DNA of 64,000 bases from the NCBI GenBank assembly GCA_026874595.1, contig CM049308.1, positions 38,870,027-38,934,026 on the forward strand. The letters are read 5' to 3'. Below the pieces are notes generated by a model that was not told the origin of the DNA, made no database searches, and was given only the letters and a program-made list of their open reading frames with translations. The position numbers and the translations under genes were made by a program. The first letter of the stretch is position 1. Each line of letters begins with the position of its first letter. Source of the DNA: Sipunculus nudus (taxonomy: Eukaryota > Annelida > Sipuncula > Golfingiida > Sipunculidae). Below, in pieces: positions 35,201-46,960 of the stretch.

Positions 35201-36540
35201 GGACTTTAAATACATATCTACATTTGTCCCATCAATAGCATTTGCATTTAGCTTTTGGCTACCTACCTGAAAGGATTTGGTTTTCAAATACAAATGTAGT
35301 TATAAAGTGTCACCTGACTAATAGCCAAAAGCATTTTCATTAAAAAATGTAGCTACTACAGCTTCAATGTCTAAATTTTTCATCACGACATTATATATTT
35401 GTATCTTTCCCAGGAAGCCAAAATGCAAATGCTGATGTAGGTGCATCTCAATTTGATAATATGTTATTGCATTTGTATTTGTTTATCTGAAACCTTTTTT
35501 TTTGCATTTAAATGTGCTAAGTTCCATATAAATCCAGTCCTGCAACGTGTGTGTTCCTATCCGTCGAGTCACCCATGTATGCAAAACACTACGTGGACAA
35601 TAAAAATATAAATAATTGGTCACCACTTGAGAAGCTCTTCGCGGTCGGCTAGTTTTTAGAATACAGATTAGCTGGACATACTTGCCTGCCAGCAAGTATT
35701 AGCAGCTTCTTGACTGACGCCCATAATTAAACAAAGCATAAAATAAATAGGTCAACGCGAGCGTTCATCAAAGGCTAAAGCGCAGTAAATCGTTCATCCG
35801 CCATGGACATTTTTTAAACATCCAAAGATTTGCTTACGATATACAGTGAAGACTGGTCTAACGGACACCTCACTTAGGCGGACAACTGGCTATAACGGAC
35901 AATAAAATGGACAATTTTGTAGTTGCACTTAAAATTCCATTGACCGGAACAAGAGTATATGACCTCCAAATCACATTTACTGATTCAGTTATTAAATTGA
36001 GCAGTTAAAACACATCGAGTACGTCATATTGGCAATAGACAAAAATAGGTGTTCTATTTTGCATTCTGTCATTTTAGGAGATTGCAATAATTCATTAGAT
36101 AATATGGGATATCCCCAATCCCATTTCTATGTTGCGTGTGTATAAACATATCAGGCTAATTAATGTTATCATGTACACACGCACAAATCGCGTTCATTTC
36201 CCTCACTTTGATTTATCCGGCATCGTTATTTTAAATTAAGAAAGTAATTTCATTTTAAATTGATCCTTCGGAAAATGAAGGAAGGACTTCGATTACAGGG
36301 GGAGGACGATTCTATGTATTATGACCGTTGATGGCTGTCACATCGAAGTGCATTGCCCAATTACTATTTGGTATTTACAGGTGCAGTTCCATCCTTTGCG
36401 ATATTAACTTCATTGCATTTTTAAATTATGAATGAATTCAGCCTCTATGAAAGAACTTAATGTCGACAGATGCTAAAGTTATAATATTATTGGAAGATTT
36501 ATGCATACATTTGTACCCCCCCCCCTCAACAAACACACCC
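31656..36540. other. No supported gene
   Basis: AT-rich. Contains a compound CATA / AT microsatellite (32,188-32,261), a second AT run (35,101-35,120), and at about 35,844-35,910 a stretch beginning CAGTGAAGACTGGTCTAACG then GACACCTC and ACTGGCTATAACGGACA, like one end of a pogo/Tigger-type DNA transposon. A possible small plus-strand exon at about 34,240-34,311 ends in GTGAGT but no frame could be confirmed. Confidence 0.4.
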
Positions 36541-36544
36541 TAAT

Positions 36545-36977
36545 TGTTACGGGGTGACATAAAAGCGGACCGAACTGTCTCGCTAGTGAAGCTTGCTTTT
36601 CTAGCGAAGCGGTTGGTAGGCGGACTTGTGCGCCACCGACCTGGGTTCGAATCCGGGATCGGTCCGATGTTTTTCCCAAAATAATTTGTCTTCGTAACAA
36701 AATGGAGGCTAGTCCAACGTGACGGTAAACTTTGTGGCCCAAAGAATAAGCTCAACAAAGTGAGACTCCTGGGATAATTAGTCTTGTTCTGATAGAGAAA
36801 CGCTCTAAAGAGGGGGTGTGTTACGGGGTGCAAATAAAAGCGGACCGAACTTTCTCGCTAGTGAAGCTTGCTTTGCTAGGAAAGCGGTTGGTATGCTGGA
36901 CTTGTGCGCCACCGAAACCGGGATCGGCCAAGTATTTTCCCCTGAGCAATTAGTCTTCGTAACAACTTTTCTTATTT

Positions 36978-36980
<3 letters not shown>
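36545..36980 (+). mobile_element. Tandem pair of tRNA-derived SINE copies
   Basis: Two copies start TTACGGGGTG at 36,547 and 36,821 and share AAAAGCGGACCGAACT-TCTC and GCTAGTGAAGCTTGCTTT. The first has a full tRNA-like core: GCGGTTGGTAGGCGGACTTG then CTGGGTTCGAATCCGGG (B box). In the second the bases carrying the B box are deleted (CACCGAAACCGGGATCGG). An AT microsatellite at 36,981 follows the second copy. Confidence 0.65.
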
Positions 36981-37020
<40 letters not shown>

Positions 37021-37222
37021 CTATTCCCCCCCCCAAACACACACATGAATATTTCGCTTCGCCGCCAATGGGTATTGCATTTATCCTCTCAATGTCAGTA
37101 AACTATATCGGCCTATATTTTACAATAAATAATATTATACGTTTTGACATGTTCAAAATAGTAAATAAAGTATTAGAGACAAATATCACGTATTAGAGTT
37201 AATCATCGTCAAATAATATGAT

Positions 37223-39309
37223 TGGGACGCACACAATGTGTGGCCACATTCTTTGTGATTGTTATTAATGTTTTATGAAGGTTATAATGTGTGCACGTAT
37301 CATAGATGGTTGCTTAAGCCTAAAAGGGTATTCCACTTGCCCGGGACCAGTGGAGACAGCGTCATGTAGGTATCTAGCTAGTGATGATGTCACGCCGGAA
37401 CTTCCCCCCTCATGTTGTGTGAAGTTACCGCTTAAACAAGACAAGCTGTCTTCATCGTTCTATACCTATTTTACAGGTTAGTAGCATTTATAAATGAATA
37501 CCCCATATATTGTCCCAGCAAGTTGTCAGTTAGGGACTAGATCTTAATGACTTGCATAGTTTTTTTATGTGTATTTTAACTGTGATCGAGAGTAAAAACA
37601 GTAAATAATCCGTTCTTAGCGACCGAGCGAAATGTTGGCGCCAACTCTGTTTTTGTGTTCTGAACAGTTTGTCGGTCTAAAGCTCCTGTCATGTTTAATT
37701 ATCGGGAATTTAAAGCTCTCCTGCATGTGTTATAGTATTTAAACAGTAAGTTGAGACCACTCAGTTTATTTTCTAATGCCTCACTTTGTATAATAAGAGC
37801 ATGAAAGTTTGTAAGAGATCGGGCAGTGAAGTTAGCAGATGGTCCGTGGTTCAGTGTTCACATATCCCGCATTTGCTCCATGTTCTCCATTTTTATAACT
37901 TTGTTAATCATTCAGGTACAAAGGACATTGACCATGATCCCCATATATTTGTTTATATATGTCATATATGACAAGAACATACTATAATGACAATGAATTG
38001 ACCATATGTATGTGTATATATCTATTCATGCAAATCCGTATGTAGTATAACTTTACATTGAGTGTCAATGTTTACTGCAAGTAACATGCACCAAAGCTTA
38101 TTTACCATTATCAAATGGAAGAAGAGGGACATTTTTGCTCTTGTGTAAGAAATATTCTGATAGTTCCCCAGGAACCCACCAGGGGGCAGTTTCTGTTTAA
38201 TCAAATGCTACTAGATTCTGATTGAACCACAGGGACCCACCAGGGGGCATTTATTGGAATGCTACCACTGTTTTTTTTTAATTTTTAAGCACAGTTACTG
38301 ATGTTTAATCTGTCTCCAAAGTACCAAGTATGTAGTTTCTCTTCATAACACAGAGGACCACAGTGTTTATGCATGAGTGAAATATTGGAAACCTATTTTT
38401 ATTTGTTGTAGACTAGATTGATGATGACTTTTTTGTAAAAGTAATGTTTATCAATACCATGGATAGTTGAGTGTAGTCTGTTACATCAACATCCCTGATA
38501 ATGTTGCAAACAGTTTTCTATGTCAGTCATTATTTAATACCAGTTGGGTTAATTATACCATACTACCGGACATATGCATCAGTGTTTTGTGATGGGTCTT
38601 TTACCTTTTGTCTATTTATTCACATTTCCTATGTCCAAAATAGAGGTCAGCAGATACAATACTTACTTTTACTGGACTAAATAGATGCCACTTTTAAAGT
38701 TTATGTATGAGAGATGTCACACCAAGGATTTAGTTACATTGTCAAGGGAGCTAAAGGTCCATATTGGTAAGTCTATATTAATTCTTAATGACAACACTAG
38801 GTGGCGGTACTGTATCTATGTGTATGTAATGAACAATGATGAGGGTTGTAAATATAAATAAAGTGAAAGCATATATCTCCGCATATAGCGAAATGAGAGT
38901 TACACCATGTTCTATGACGATACTCCAGGGTATTAGTGTGTCACCATTTGACACTGAGAGATACAGATTTGGGAGATAGCAGTGCCAGTGTCGGTGATAT
39001 GTTGTAATGTGTACTCTTATGATAACTGGTGAAGCCAAAGACTCCAATTTAGAGTAGTGGATGGGAAGCTGTTGTGAAGATTAGTATTCTCAGTCCAATG
39101 CATAGCATCATTGATGCTGTATGACATCCAGTATTATGGAACTTATATGTTAGGGGAATACTAAATATGGTGTTATGCATATGTACCTTATGTAATAAAG
39201 ATGTTGTGCGAAGTCACCGCTTATACAAGACAAGCTGTCTTCATTGTTCTCTACCTATTTTACAGGTTGACTCTGTTTGCCACGGGTGCCACGCCTGGTG
39301 CCCGCAACA
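37223..39309 (+). repeat. 5' LTR of the gypsy element (2,087 bp)
   Basis: Begins TGGGACGCACACAATGTGTG and ends GGTGCCCGCAACA. The same sequence, diverged by roughly 8% in the first 100 bases by eye, recurs at 45,161 and 48,868, and its last ~265 bases at 56,424-56,687. An AATAAA signal lies at 39,194-39,199, before the end, as expected for an LTR polyadenylation signal. LTRs over 2 kb are long for gypsy elements. Confidence 0.85.
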
Positions 39310-39315
39310 GATTCA

Positions 39316-39333
39316 TGGGGCTCGTCCGGGAAC
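39316..39333 (+). promoter_or_regulatory. Primer binding site (tRNA-Pro type)
   Basis: TGGGGCTCGTCCGGGAAC lies six bases after the 5' LTR end. It matches the complement of the tRNA-Pro 3' end as known from gammaretroviruses, but with one G fewer in the first G run. It would prime minus-strand DNA synthesis. Confidence 0.65.
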
Positions 39334-39433
39334 GGTTTCGTCAATTTGGTCGTGGGTCAATTGAACCTAGAGACGAAGACTCCAAAGCCACATACTTCAC
39401 TCACTGTTCCTATTGTTGTGGGCTGTATTCAGG

Positions 39434-40510
39434 ATGTCATCCGAGGAGAGGAAGAAGCTAAATAGTGTGGTCGCTCAAGAAGAAACTGGTGTCGCTTTAT
39501 GCTAGTGAGCTTTATCAGATAGTCAAGGACTTGTCATCCTTCGCAGAACAGGACGCAACAACACTAGACCCAGACAGTGAGGAGTTTTGTTACGATCACA
39601 TCCTTTGTTACATTGGTAGTCAGACCTTGCGCGATCTGGAGGATCAGGGCATCTCGCAGTTACTGGCCCTGATGGACGCTGTCAGGTGTGTTAGTGAGAG
39701 ACACCAGCAAATGCCTGTTGTTGATACTGTGGCTGCAGATACTATGAGGGCAGTGCTTCGCGTAGTCAAACCTGGATATTCAAAGACATGTTGATCAGTA
39801 AACAAGGACTTACTGTTGAGGAACTGAAGAGTTTCCTCAGATCCCACCGAGGTGAGAAAGGGAATACCGAACTTTTTTTCACGATTTAATGTGTGCTAAA
39901 CAGTTTGAGAACGAAACCAACAGCAGTTCCTTTACAGGATGATGGACCTGAAACAAAAGGTACTGTTTTCATCCAGGCAGGACATACTGAGATCCGGTTT
40001 GACGTACGCACAGTCCAAGATGTGTTCCTACATACCCTTTACCAGGCACTTAGGGACAAGCACACTGATGTAAGGAGGGACTTAAAACCGCTCATATCAG
40101 ACCCAGCCATTAGTGATGAGGCGCTTTCACGACAAGTCAACAAAACCACGAGTGATGAATGTGAAAGAAAACGTTGATTTGGTCAGGGCACAAGCAGGTA
40201 TGTAGTTCAGGCAAATAGCAACCAGACAGAGCCTGAATCCAAAACCAAAGATAAAGCCACTCAACAGTTGACCGCCAAGGTGCAGGCATTGACTAAAGTG
40301 ATGGACGCATTAACCCAAAAAAGGCAACAGTCGGCCATGCCTCAATCCCTATCGAGACATTTTTAACAATGCTACGGTGAGCATGTTGATAGCCGTCCAG
40401 AACAGAGAAATAGGAGACCAAACCGATGCGGCCAGTGTGTCAATAAGAACCTGCCTAGGTGTAACCACTGTTTTATTTGTGGCGCTGAGGTCCACCTAGC
40501 AGTAGGTTGT
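39434..40510 (+). pseudogene. Broken gag (capsid region and zinc knuckle)
   Basis: Coding remnants in several frames: 39,465-39,794 (SLYASELYQIVKDLSS and following, acidic helical), 39,893-40,177, and a zinc-knuckle near 40,420-40,500. The latter reads CGQCVNKNLPRCNHC then CFICGAEVHLAVGC, a CX2CX4HX4C knuckle preceded by an extra CX2C-x6-CX2C pair. Frameshifts or stops near 39,480, 39,794 and 40,177 prevent translation as one protein. Capsid identity is inferred from position. Confidence 0.7.
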
Positions 40511-41448
40511 CTAGAGAGACCAATCAGTCAGGGAAACAGGTTTCGGTCAAAGAGGCGGGACGACCTGTGATCGGTGATAACGTCAAGTCCCATCAAGGAG
40601 ATATTGCTATTTCTGATCTATTGACGACCTACAATCATTCCAAGCCTGCTATCAGGACACAAGTGAAAACTAAACCGTCTGATAAAGTTGCAGAGCTAGT
40701 CGGCAGTAAGTGTTTACCCCGTTGTAATCTAAGTGGCTAGGCTGTAACCGTCCTGCTGGATACTGGGGCTCAGGTTAGCATTCTGGATCGCACCTGGAAA
40801 GAGAAGTATTTCCCTAGGCAGGAGATCCGCCCATTGAGTGACCTTATGGGGGATCAGAGCTTGGAGGTCCTATCTGCTGATGGACAGATTGTGCCATATG
40901 ATGGGTGGATAGAAGTGACCGTCAACCTACCAGATAATAGTAACCCAGATCTGTCCATTCAAGTGCCATTTTTGGTTCGTGATGTTCGTCTTGAGAGACC
41001 GCTGCTTGGCTTTAATGTGATCCAGGAGCTAATTAAAGGACGCGTGAAAGAGACTGGGGTCCTGTCGTCCATTACAAGTTTACTCAGTGGGGCTATGGAC
41101 ATTGGCAAAGAAGAGATTGATGCAGTTATAGACGCTATACAAACTTACAAAGAACCTGATGGACATGCCGTAGTGAAAGTGGGCCTGCGACAGATCACCT
41201 TACGCCCTGGACAAGTGGCCCATGTAAAGTGGAAGGTACCACCGATTTCAGCTCGCTTAATGGGGCCGCAGTGTTTGAACAAAATCCAGAGTGTGTACTT
41301 TTGGAACAGCTGGACATTGGTGATGGAATCGTTAAAGTACACAGGCAAATCGACCATATGTTGGAATACCAATTGGGAAGCATACACAGCGTCCTGTGAC
41401 CTTACCCAGAAAAACATGTCACTGTCCAGCCAATTGAGAAGGTTATAG
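40507..41448 (+). pseudogene. Retroelement aspartic protease region
   Basis: The frame is continuous except for one TAG at 40,738-40,740. Just after it comes VLLDTGAQVSIL, the D-T-G-A active-site motif of retroviral-type proteases, and about 80 residues later PLLGFNVIQEL, the usual flap-side Leu-Gly motif. The protease would cut the polyprotein. It sits between the zinc knuckle and RT as expected. Confidence 0.8.
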
Positions 41449-41568
41449 GGACCGATGAACTGCAGAGTTATGCACACAAGGCAAGTGCAAACCTGGTCGA
41501 TGCCAAACCCATGACAGGAGATAACACCAGTTCACTGACGCATTGGCACTGATGAGCAGCAGGCAGTA

Positions 41569-42450
41569 GTGAAACAGTTGTTGTACGAAGAGTCAAGTGC
41601 GTTTGCTCGTGATGATAGTGACATAGGTTGCATACCAAACTTACAGATGACCATAAACCTGAAGGATAACATTCCAGTCCAGCGGTCATATACTTCGATC
41701 CCAAAGCCACTCTTCCAGGAGGTTAAAGCATATATCCAAGACCTGCTTGAGAAAGGTTGGATAGTTCGTTCCAAGTCTCCGTACTCGGCGCCTGTGGTTG
41801 GTGTGCTAAAATAAAAGACGGAACCCTATGGCTATGTATTGATAACAGATTGCTAAATCAGAAAACAGTCCCAGACAGGCACCCATTGCCTCGAATTCAA
41901 CACCTAGTCGATACCGCTGATTAACCATCCTTGATCAAGGAAAAGAAAACCATCAAGGTTTCATCGCAGAGGGATCTCGACATATGACTGCCTTTATCAC
42001 ACCCTGGGGTCTATACGAGTGGGTGAGGATCCCGTTTGGCCTCTCGAGTGCTCCCGCAGCATTCCAGCGCAGTATGATGGAGATGTTGGACTCCCTACGA
42101 CATGAATGTTGTATCCCTTACCTTGATGACATCCCTTGTTATGGTAGGACGTTCGGAGACCATGTGGAAGGATTGCGACGTGTATTGCGGTCTCTTCAAC
42201 GCCACGGTTTAAAACTCCGACCAACCAAGTGTGAGTTTTTCAAACAGTAGGTACGTTATGTTGGTAGGCTAGTTTCCCCTGTTTGCGTCAGAATTGATCC
42301 GAAAGACCTGGAAGCTGTGATAAAGCTGTAAGAAAAAAACACCTAACACAGTAGGAGGTGTTCGGAAGTTACTGGGTTTCTTAAGTTACTACCGGACCTA
42401 CATCCAAGATTTTTCCAGAATTGCCAAACCGATTTATGAACTCTTACAGG
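41569..42450 (+). pseudogene. Broken gypsy reverse transcriptase
   Basis: Fingers region at 41,690-41,810 (PKPLFQEVKAYIQDLLEKGW), then a frame break at about 41,812. Motif A is visible as ILDQGK near 41,930, followed by [20 protein letters not shown] and the catalytic YLDD at about 42,120. A stop at 42,248-42,250 ends the frame; the thumb (GFLSYYRTYI) resumes near 42,375 in another frame. The catalytic Asp residues are kept, so loss of function comes from frame breaks. Confidence 0.88.
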
Positions 42451-42512
42451 CAAAAGGTAACGTTACTGATACGACTTCAGGACCTCGAGTAAAGAAGTCG
42501 AAAGGAGCTCAG

Positions 42513-43391
42513 TTGCCATTAAGAACTCCACAGCAGTGGACCACTGAGCACCAGGGTGCTCTGAACCAGCTGATTGATCTTCCAACTAACCCACTGGTGG
42601 TTTACCCGGACTTCGACCTGCCCTTTGTTCTTTATACCGATGCGTCTGAACAAGGGCCAAGTGCCGTACTGTACCGGCGCCAGAGTGGAAAACTGCGTGT
42701 GATAGCTTATGGTTCAAGAACATTATCTCCTGCGGAGAAGAACTATAATCTCCATTCTGGCAAGCTGGAATTTCTCGCGCTTAAGTGGGCGGTGTGTGAG
42801 AGATTCAGGGACTACCTGTTTTACGCACCGTATTTCACAGAGTACAAGGACAACAATCCGTTGACGTATGTCATGGGTACCGCCAAGTTGAACGCTGTTG
42901 GCCATCGTTGGGTTGCAGAACTCGCGGACTTAAATTTTGATGTAAAATATAGACCAGGCAAGGTTAATGTCGATGCCGACACCTTATCGCGCCTACCCCT
43001 TGACATTCACACGTATGTGGCTGAGTGTACAGGAGAACTATCTAGAGAGATCGTCCAGGCCACCTCGGAGGGAAGTCGGTCTGCCAAGAAAGCAGAAGTA
43101 GCCTATGCAGCATCCTTTAGTATATCACAAGGTAGTCCAGAACCCGCCTTAAGACTGCCTTCAGTTATCAGTCACGACAAATTGGTGAAATCTCAGAGAG
43201 AGGACCCTATCATCGGTGAAATAATCAAGTTGAAAGAAGCAAATTGTCAATTAACAGACGATATCCGAAGGAGAGCCAAAGGAACAATGCACAGACTTTT
43301 GCATGAGTGGGGCAAACTCTGCATCAGAACGAAACTACTGTACCGTAAGACCTACCGAGGGCAACAGTTAGTGCTACCAGTGAAAGCTTGA
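42513..43391 (+). pseudogene. RNase H and integrase N-terminal region
   Basis: The longest intact frame of the element (292 codons). RNase H residues are visible: YTDAS (about 42,640), Glu in KLEFLALKWAV, Asp in YKDNNPLTYV and Asp in VDADTLSRLP, all expected for the gypsy RNase H. The rest leads into the linker before integrase (HDKLVKSQREDPIIGEI). The frame ends where the HHCC zinc finger of integrase should begin, and that finger is largely missing. Confidence 0.85.
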
Positions 43392-43422
43392 TCTAGCCAG
43401 AGACAGATTTTATTGGCCCTTT

Positions 43423-44325
43423 ATGAAAATAGACATTGAGAGATATGGGACTAGGAGGTGCCACTGTATCAAACAGAAGAAACCCGCCACTCACATCCGC
43501 GCGCCAATGGGAAGCATCACTACCAGTTCGCCCTTGGAGTTGGTGTCGATTTATTATCTTCACTCAGAACAGAGCAAAGGAGGCTTCGAGTATATACTTG
43601 TCGTTGTGGACCATTTTACCAGATTTGCACAGGCATACCCAACTAAAGATAAATCCGGTAAAACGGCTGCCAGGAAAATCTTTGAGGATTTCGTTCCAAG
43701 GTTAGGTTACCCATCGAGACTTCATCATGGTCAAGGTCGTGAGTTTGAAAATGAGCTGTTTCGTGCTCTCCAAAGGCTTACAGGAGTGGGTAACTCTAGG
43801 ACAACACCGTACCATCCTCAGGGTAACCCGGCCGAGAGGTTCAACAGAACATTTCTACAGATGCTAAGGACCCTGGGTGACAAAGAGATGTCAAATTGGA
43901 AAGACCATGTATCACAGGTCGTACATGCTAACAACTGTAGCAAGCACGATTTTCACAGGATTTTCACCTTACTTCTTGCTTTACGGTCACCGTCCACGGC
44001 TACCAGTTGATTTGTTGTTCGACTTACCAGGAAACAAAGATGTCTCCACGCCAAAGGATTATGCCGAAAATGGGCCAAGAGGATGAAAGAGGCCTACCAA
44101 ATAGCATCCGAGAATATCAGACGTTCAAGTGCAAGAGGCAAGAAACTTTATGACCGCCAGATAAAATGTGTTGTTCTCCAGCCAGATGATCGTGTCCTTG
44201 TTCGTAACTTGAGTGAGAGGGGTGGTCCAGGAAAGTTACGATCATACTGGGAGAATCAGATCTACATTGTTAAGGAACAAGTGAACGATAATCCTGTGTA
44301 TAGGGTATGTTCAGAAGCTGGTTGA
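43423..44325 (+). pseudogene. Integrase core and GPY/F-like region, catalytically damaged
   Basis: Two frames, 43,423-44,010 and 44,083-44,325. The core shows [20 protein letters not shown] and [14 protein letters not shown]. Of the D-D-E residues, the first Asp is Tyr (SIYYLHSEQ), the second is Gly ([10 protein letters not shown]), and the Glu is kept (NPAERF). The C-terminal part has [16 protein letters not shown], the gypsy GPY/F-type module. Both Asp changes are single-base changes, consistent with old decay. Confidence 0.85.
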
Positions 44326-44340
44326 GACAGGGTACGTACG

Positions 44341-45043
44341 TTGCATCGCAACCTCCTGCACTTAGTCAATGATTTACCGGTTGACCCTCTCCCACCAACA
44401 GAGCAGACGAAACCACAGAGGAGAAGGGCGAGGGATGACCCAGTAAGGCAGCATGCTCAAATAGACTCCTGTCCTGAGGACGATTCAGAATCCGATGATG
44501 ACAGACCACGATACTGGTTGAGAGTATCCAGAACGAACGAGGTTCAAGGAGATACACCGTTTTTCCAGCCTCAAGGAAGAATAGAATCAGCTGCACCAGG
44601 GGAAAATGAACCATCTCAGACTGTCTTACCTCAAGGAACCAAACCCATATCCGAACACCCCAGAGAGGACCAACCCTAACATCACCACCAAGCTGTGACG
44701 CCACCAGAGATAGAACACCTACATGATGGTCCATGTGTTGAGGGGAATGCTCCTGAGGAAGTTTGTGCTACAGTAGAGTAAAGACCTGTTACTCATACTG
44801 CAACTGAGGGTTTGAATGAGCACTTGGGGCAGAGGCGATCCACACGTGAGAGGAGGCCAACACGCATGTTTACATATGATACTTTAGGCCAACCCTCCTA
44901 CCAGCCTCATGGTGAAGTCAACACATTAGCAGTTTGTGGAGGACTACCCAGGTTGATGTGGAGGATAAAGGCGTACCCGATGCCGAGTCATCAACCTTAC
45001 TTCGCCGCACCCTACTGGCCACACCCCAGTCCCATTATGTGTT
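44341..45043 (+). pseudogene. Pol C-terminal tail (first copy)
   Basis: Frames 44,341-44,679 and 44,812-45,045 encode a Pro/Glu-rich tail and then RRSTRERRPTRMFTYDTLGQ followed by PSYQPH, an Arg-rich ending that I recall from tails of invertebrate gypsy polyproteins. From 44,517 onward the sequence is duplicated at 48,214. No envelope gene is recognisable. Confidence 0.65.
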
Positions 45044-45160
45044 AATTGAACAGTGGACTTTTATGGACTTGTTGTGGAGTGTATTTAAAATGATTCTGTT
45101 ATGTTATGTTTAAGATTTAGGTATGTAATGTCGGGAGCCATTTCTGTTTGGCAGGAAGCG

Positions 45161-46960
45161 TGTGACGCACATAATGTGTGGCCACATTATTTGTGATTAT
45201 TAATGTTTTATATGAAGGTTATAATGTGTGAACGGATCATAGATGCTTGCTTAGGCCTAAAAGGGTATTTAACTTGCCCGGGACCAGTGGAGACAAAGTC
45301 ATGTAGGTATCTAGCTAATGATGACGTCACACCGGAACTTCCGCCCTCATGTTTTGAGAAGTTATCGCAGAACAAGCTGTCTTCATTGTTCTCTACCTAC
45401 TTACAGGTTAGTAGCATTTATAAATGAATACCCCATAAATTGTCCCAGCATGTTGTTAGTTAGGGACTAGATCTTAATGACTTGCATAGTTTTTTATGTG
45501 TATTTTAACTGTGATCGAGAGTAAAAGCAGTAAATAATCCGTTCTTAGCGACCGAGCGAGATGTTGGCGTTCGCGCCATCTCTGTTTTTGTGTTCTGAAC
45601 AGTTTGTCGGTCTAAAGCTCCTGTCATGTTTAATTATCGGGAATTTAAAGCTCTCCTGCATGTGTTATAGTATTTAAAAAGTAAGTTGAGACCATTCAGT
45701 TTATATTTTAATGCCTCACTTTGTGTTATGAGAGCATGGAAGTTTTTAAGAGATCGGGCAGTGAAGTTAGCAGATGGTCCGTGGTTCAGTGTTCACATAT
45801 CCCGCATTTGCTCCATGTTCTCCATTTGCATTACTTTGTTAATCATTCAGGTACAAAGGACATTGACCATGATCCCCATATATTTGTTTTTATATGTCAT
45901 TGATGACCAGAACATACTATAATGACAATGATATGGCCATATGTATGTGTATATATCACATATATATTCATGCAAATCCGTATGTAGTATAACTTTACAC
46001 TGAGTGTCATATTTACTGCAAGTAACATGCACCAAAGCTTATTTACCATTATCAGATTGATGAAGAGGGACATTTTTGCCCTTGTGTTAGAAATATTCTG
46101 ATAGTTCCCCAGGATCCACCGGGGGGGGGGGGCAGTTTCTGTTTAATCAAATGCTAATAGATTCTGATAGAACCACAGGGACCCACCAGGGGGCATTTAT
46201 TGGAATGCTACAACTGTTTTGTTTATTTTTAAGCACAGTTACTGATGTTTAATCTGTCTCCACAATACCAAGTATGTAGTTTCTCTTCATAACACAGAGG
46301 ACCACAGTGTTTATGCATGAGTGAAATATTGTAAACCTATTTTTATTTGTTGTAGACTAGATTAATGATGACTTTTTCTTGTAAAAGTAATATTTATCAA
46401 AACCATGGATAGTCGAGTGACGTCTGTTTACATAAACATACCTGATAATGTTGCAAACAGTTTTATATGTCGTCATTATTTATTACTGGGTTAATTAGTG
46501 TTTTGTGATGGGTCTATTTTCCTTTTGTCTATTTATTCACATTTCCTATTTCCAAAATAGAGGTCAGCAGATACAATACCTACTTTTACTGGACTAAATA
46601 GATGCCACTTTTAAAGTTAATGTTTGAGAAATGTCACACCAAGGATTTAGTTACATTGTCAAGGGAGCTAAAGATCCATATTGGTTAGTCTGTATTAGTT
46701 CTTAATGACGACACTAGGTGGCGGTACGGTATCTATGTGTATGTAATGAACAATGATGAGAGTGGTAAAATAAATAAAGTAAAAGCATTTATGTCCGCAT
46801 ATAGATAAATGATAGTTACACCATGTTCTAAGACGATACTCCAGGATATAAGTGTGTCACCATTTGACACTGAGATATACAGATTTGGGAGATAGCAGTT
46901 CCAGTGCAGGTGATATGTTGTAATCTATACTCTTATGATAACTGGTGAAACCAAAGACTT
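45161..46960 (+). repeat. LTR copy in unit 1, cut by the LINE
   Basis: Starts TGTGACGCACATAATGTGTG and matches the 5' LTR up to CTGGTGAAACCAAAGACTT, where LINE sequence (TAATTCGGCATTTATG) begins. It thus lacks the last ~265 bases of the LTR. Confidence 0.85.

Noticed and set aside
44341-45045. Envelope gene, which would make the element a retrovirus-like one
   Set aside because: No signal peptide, membrane span or Cys pattern; the frames are the pol tail.
45686-45922. 78-codon frame repeated at 49,398
   Set aside because: It lies inside the LTR and is duplicated with it; the 5' LTR equivalent is broken, so it is not a gene.
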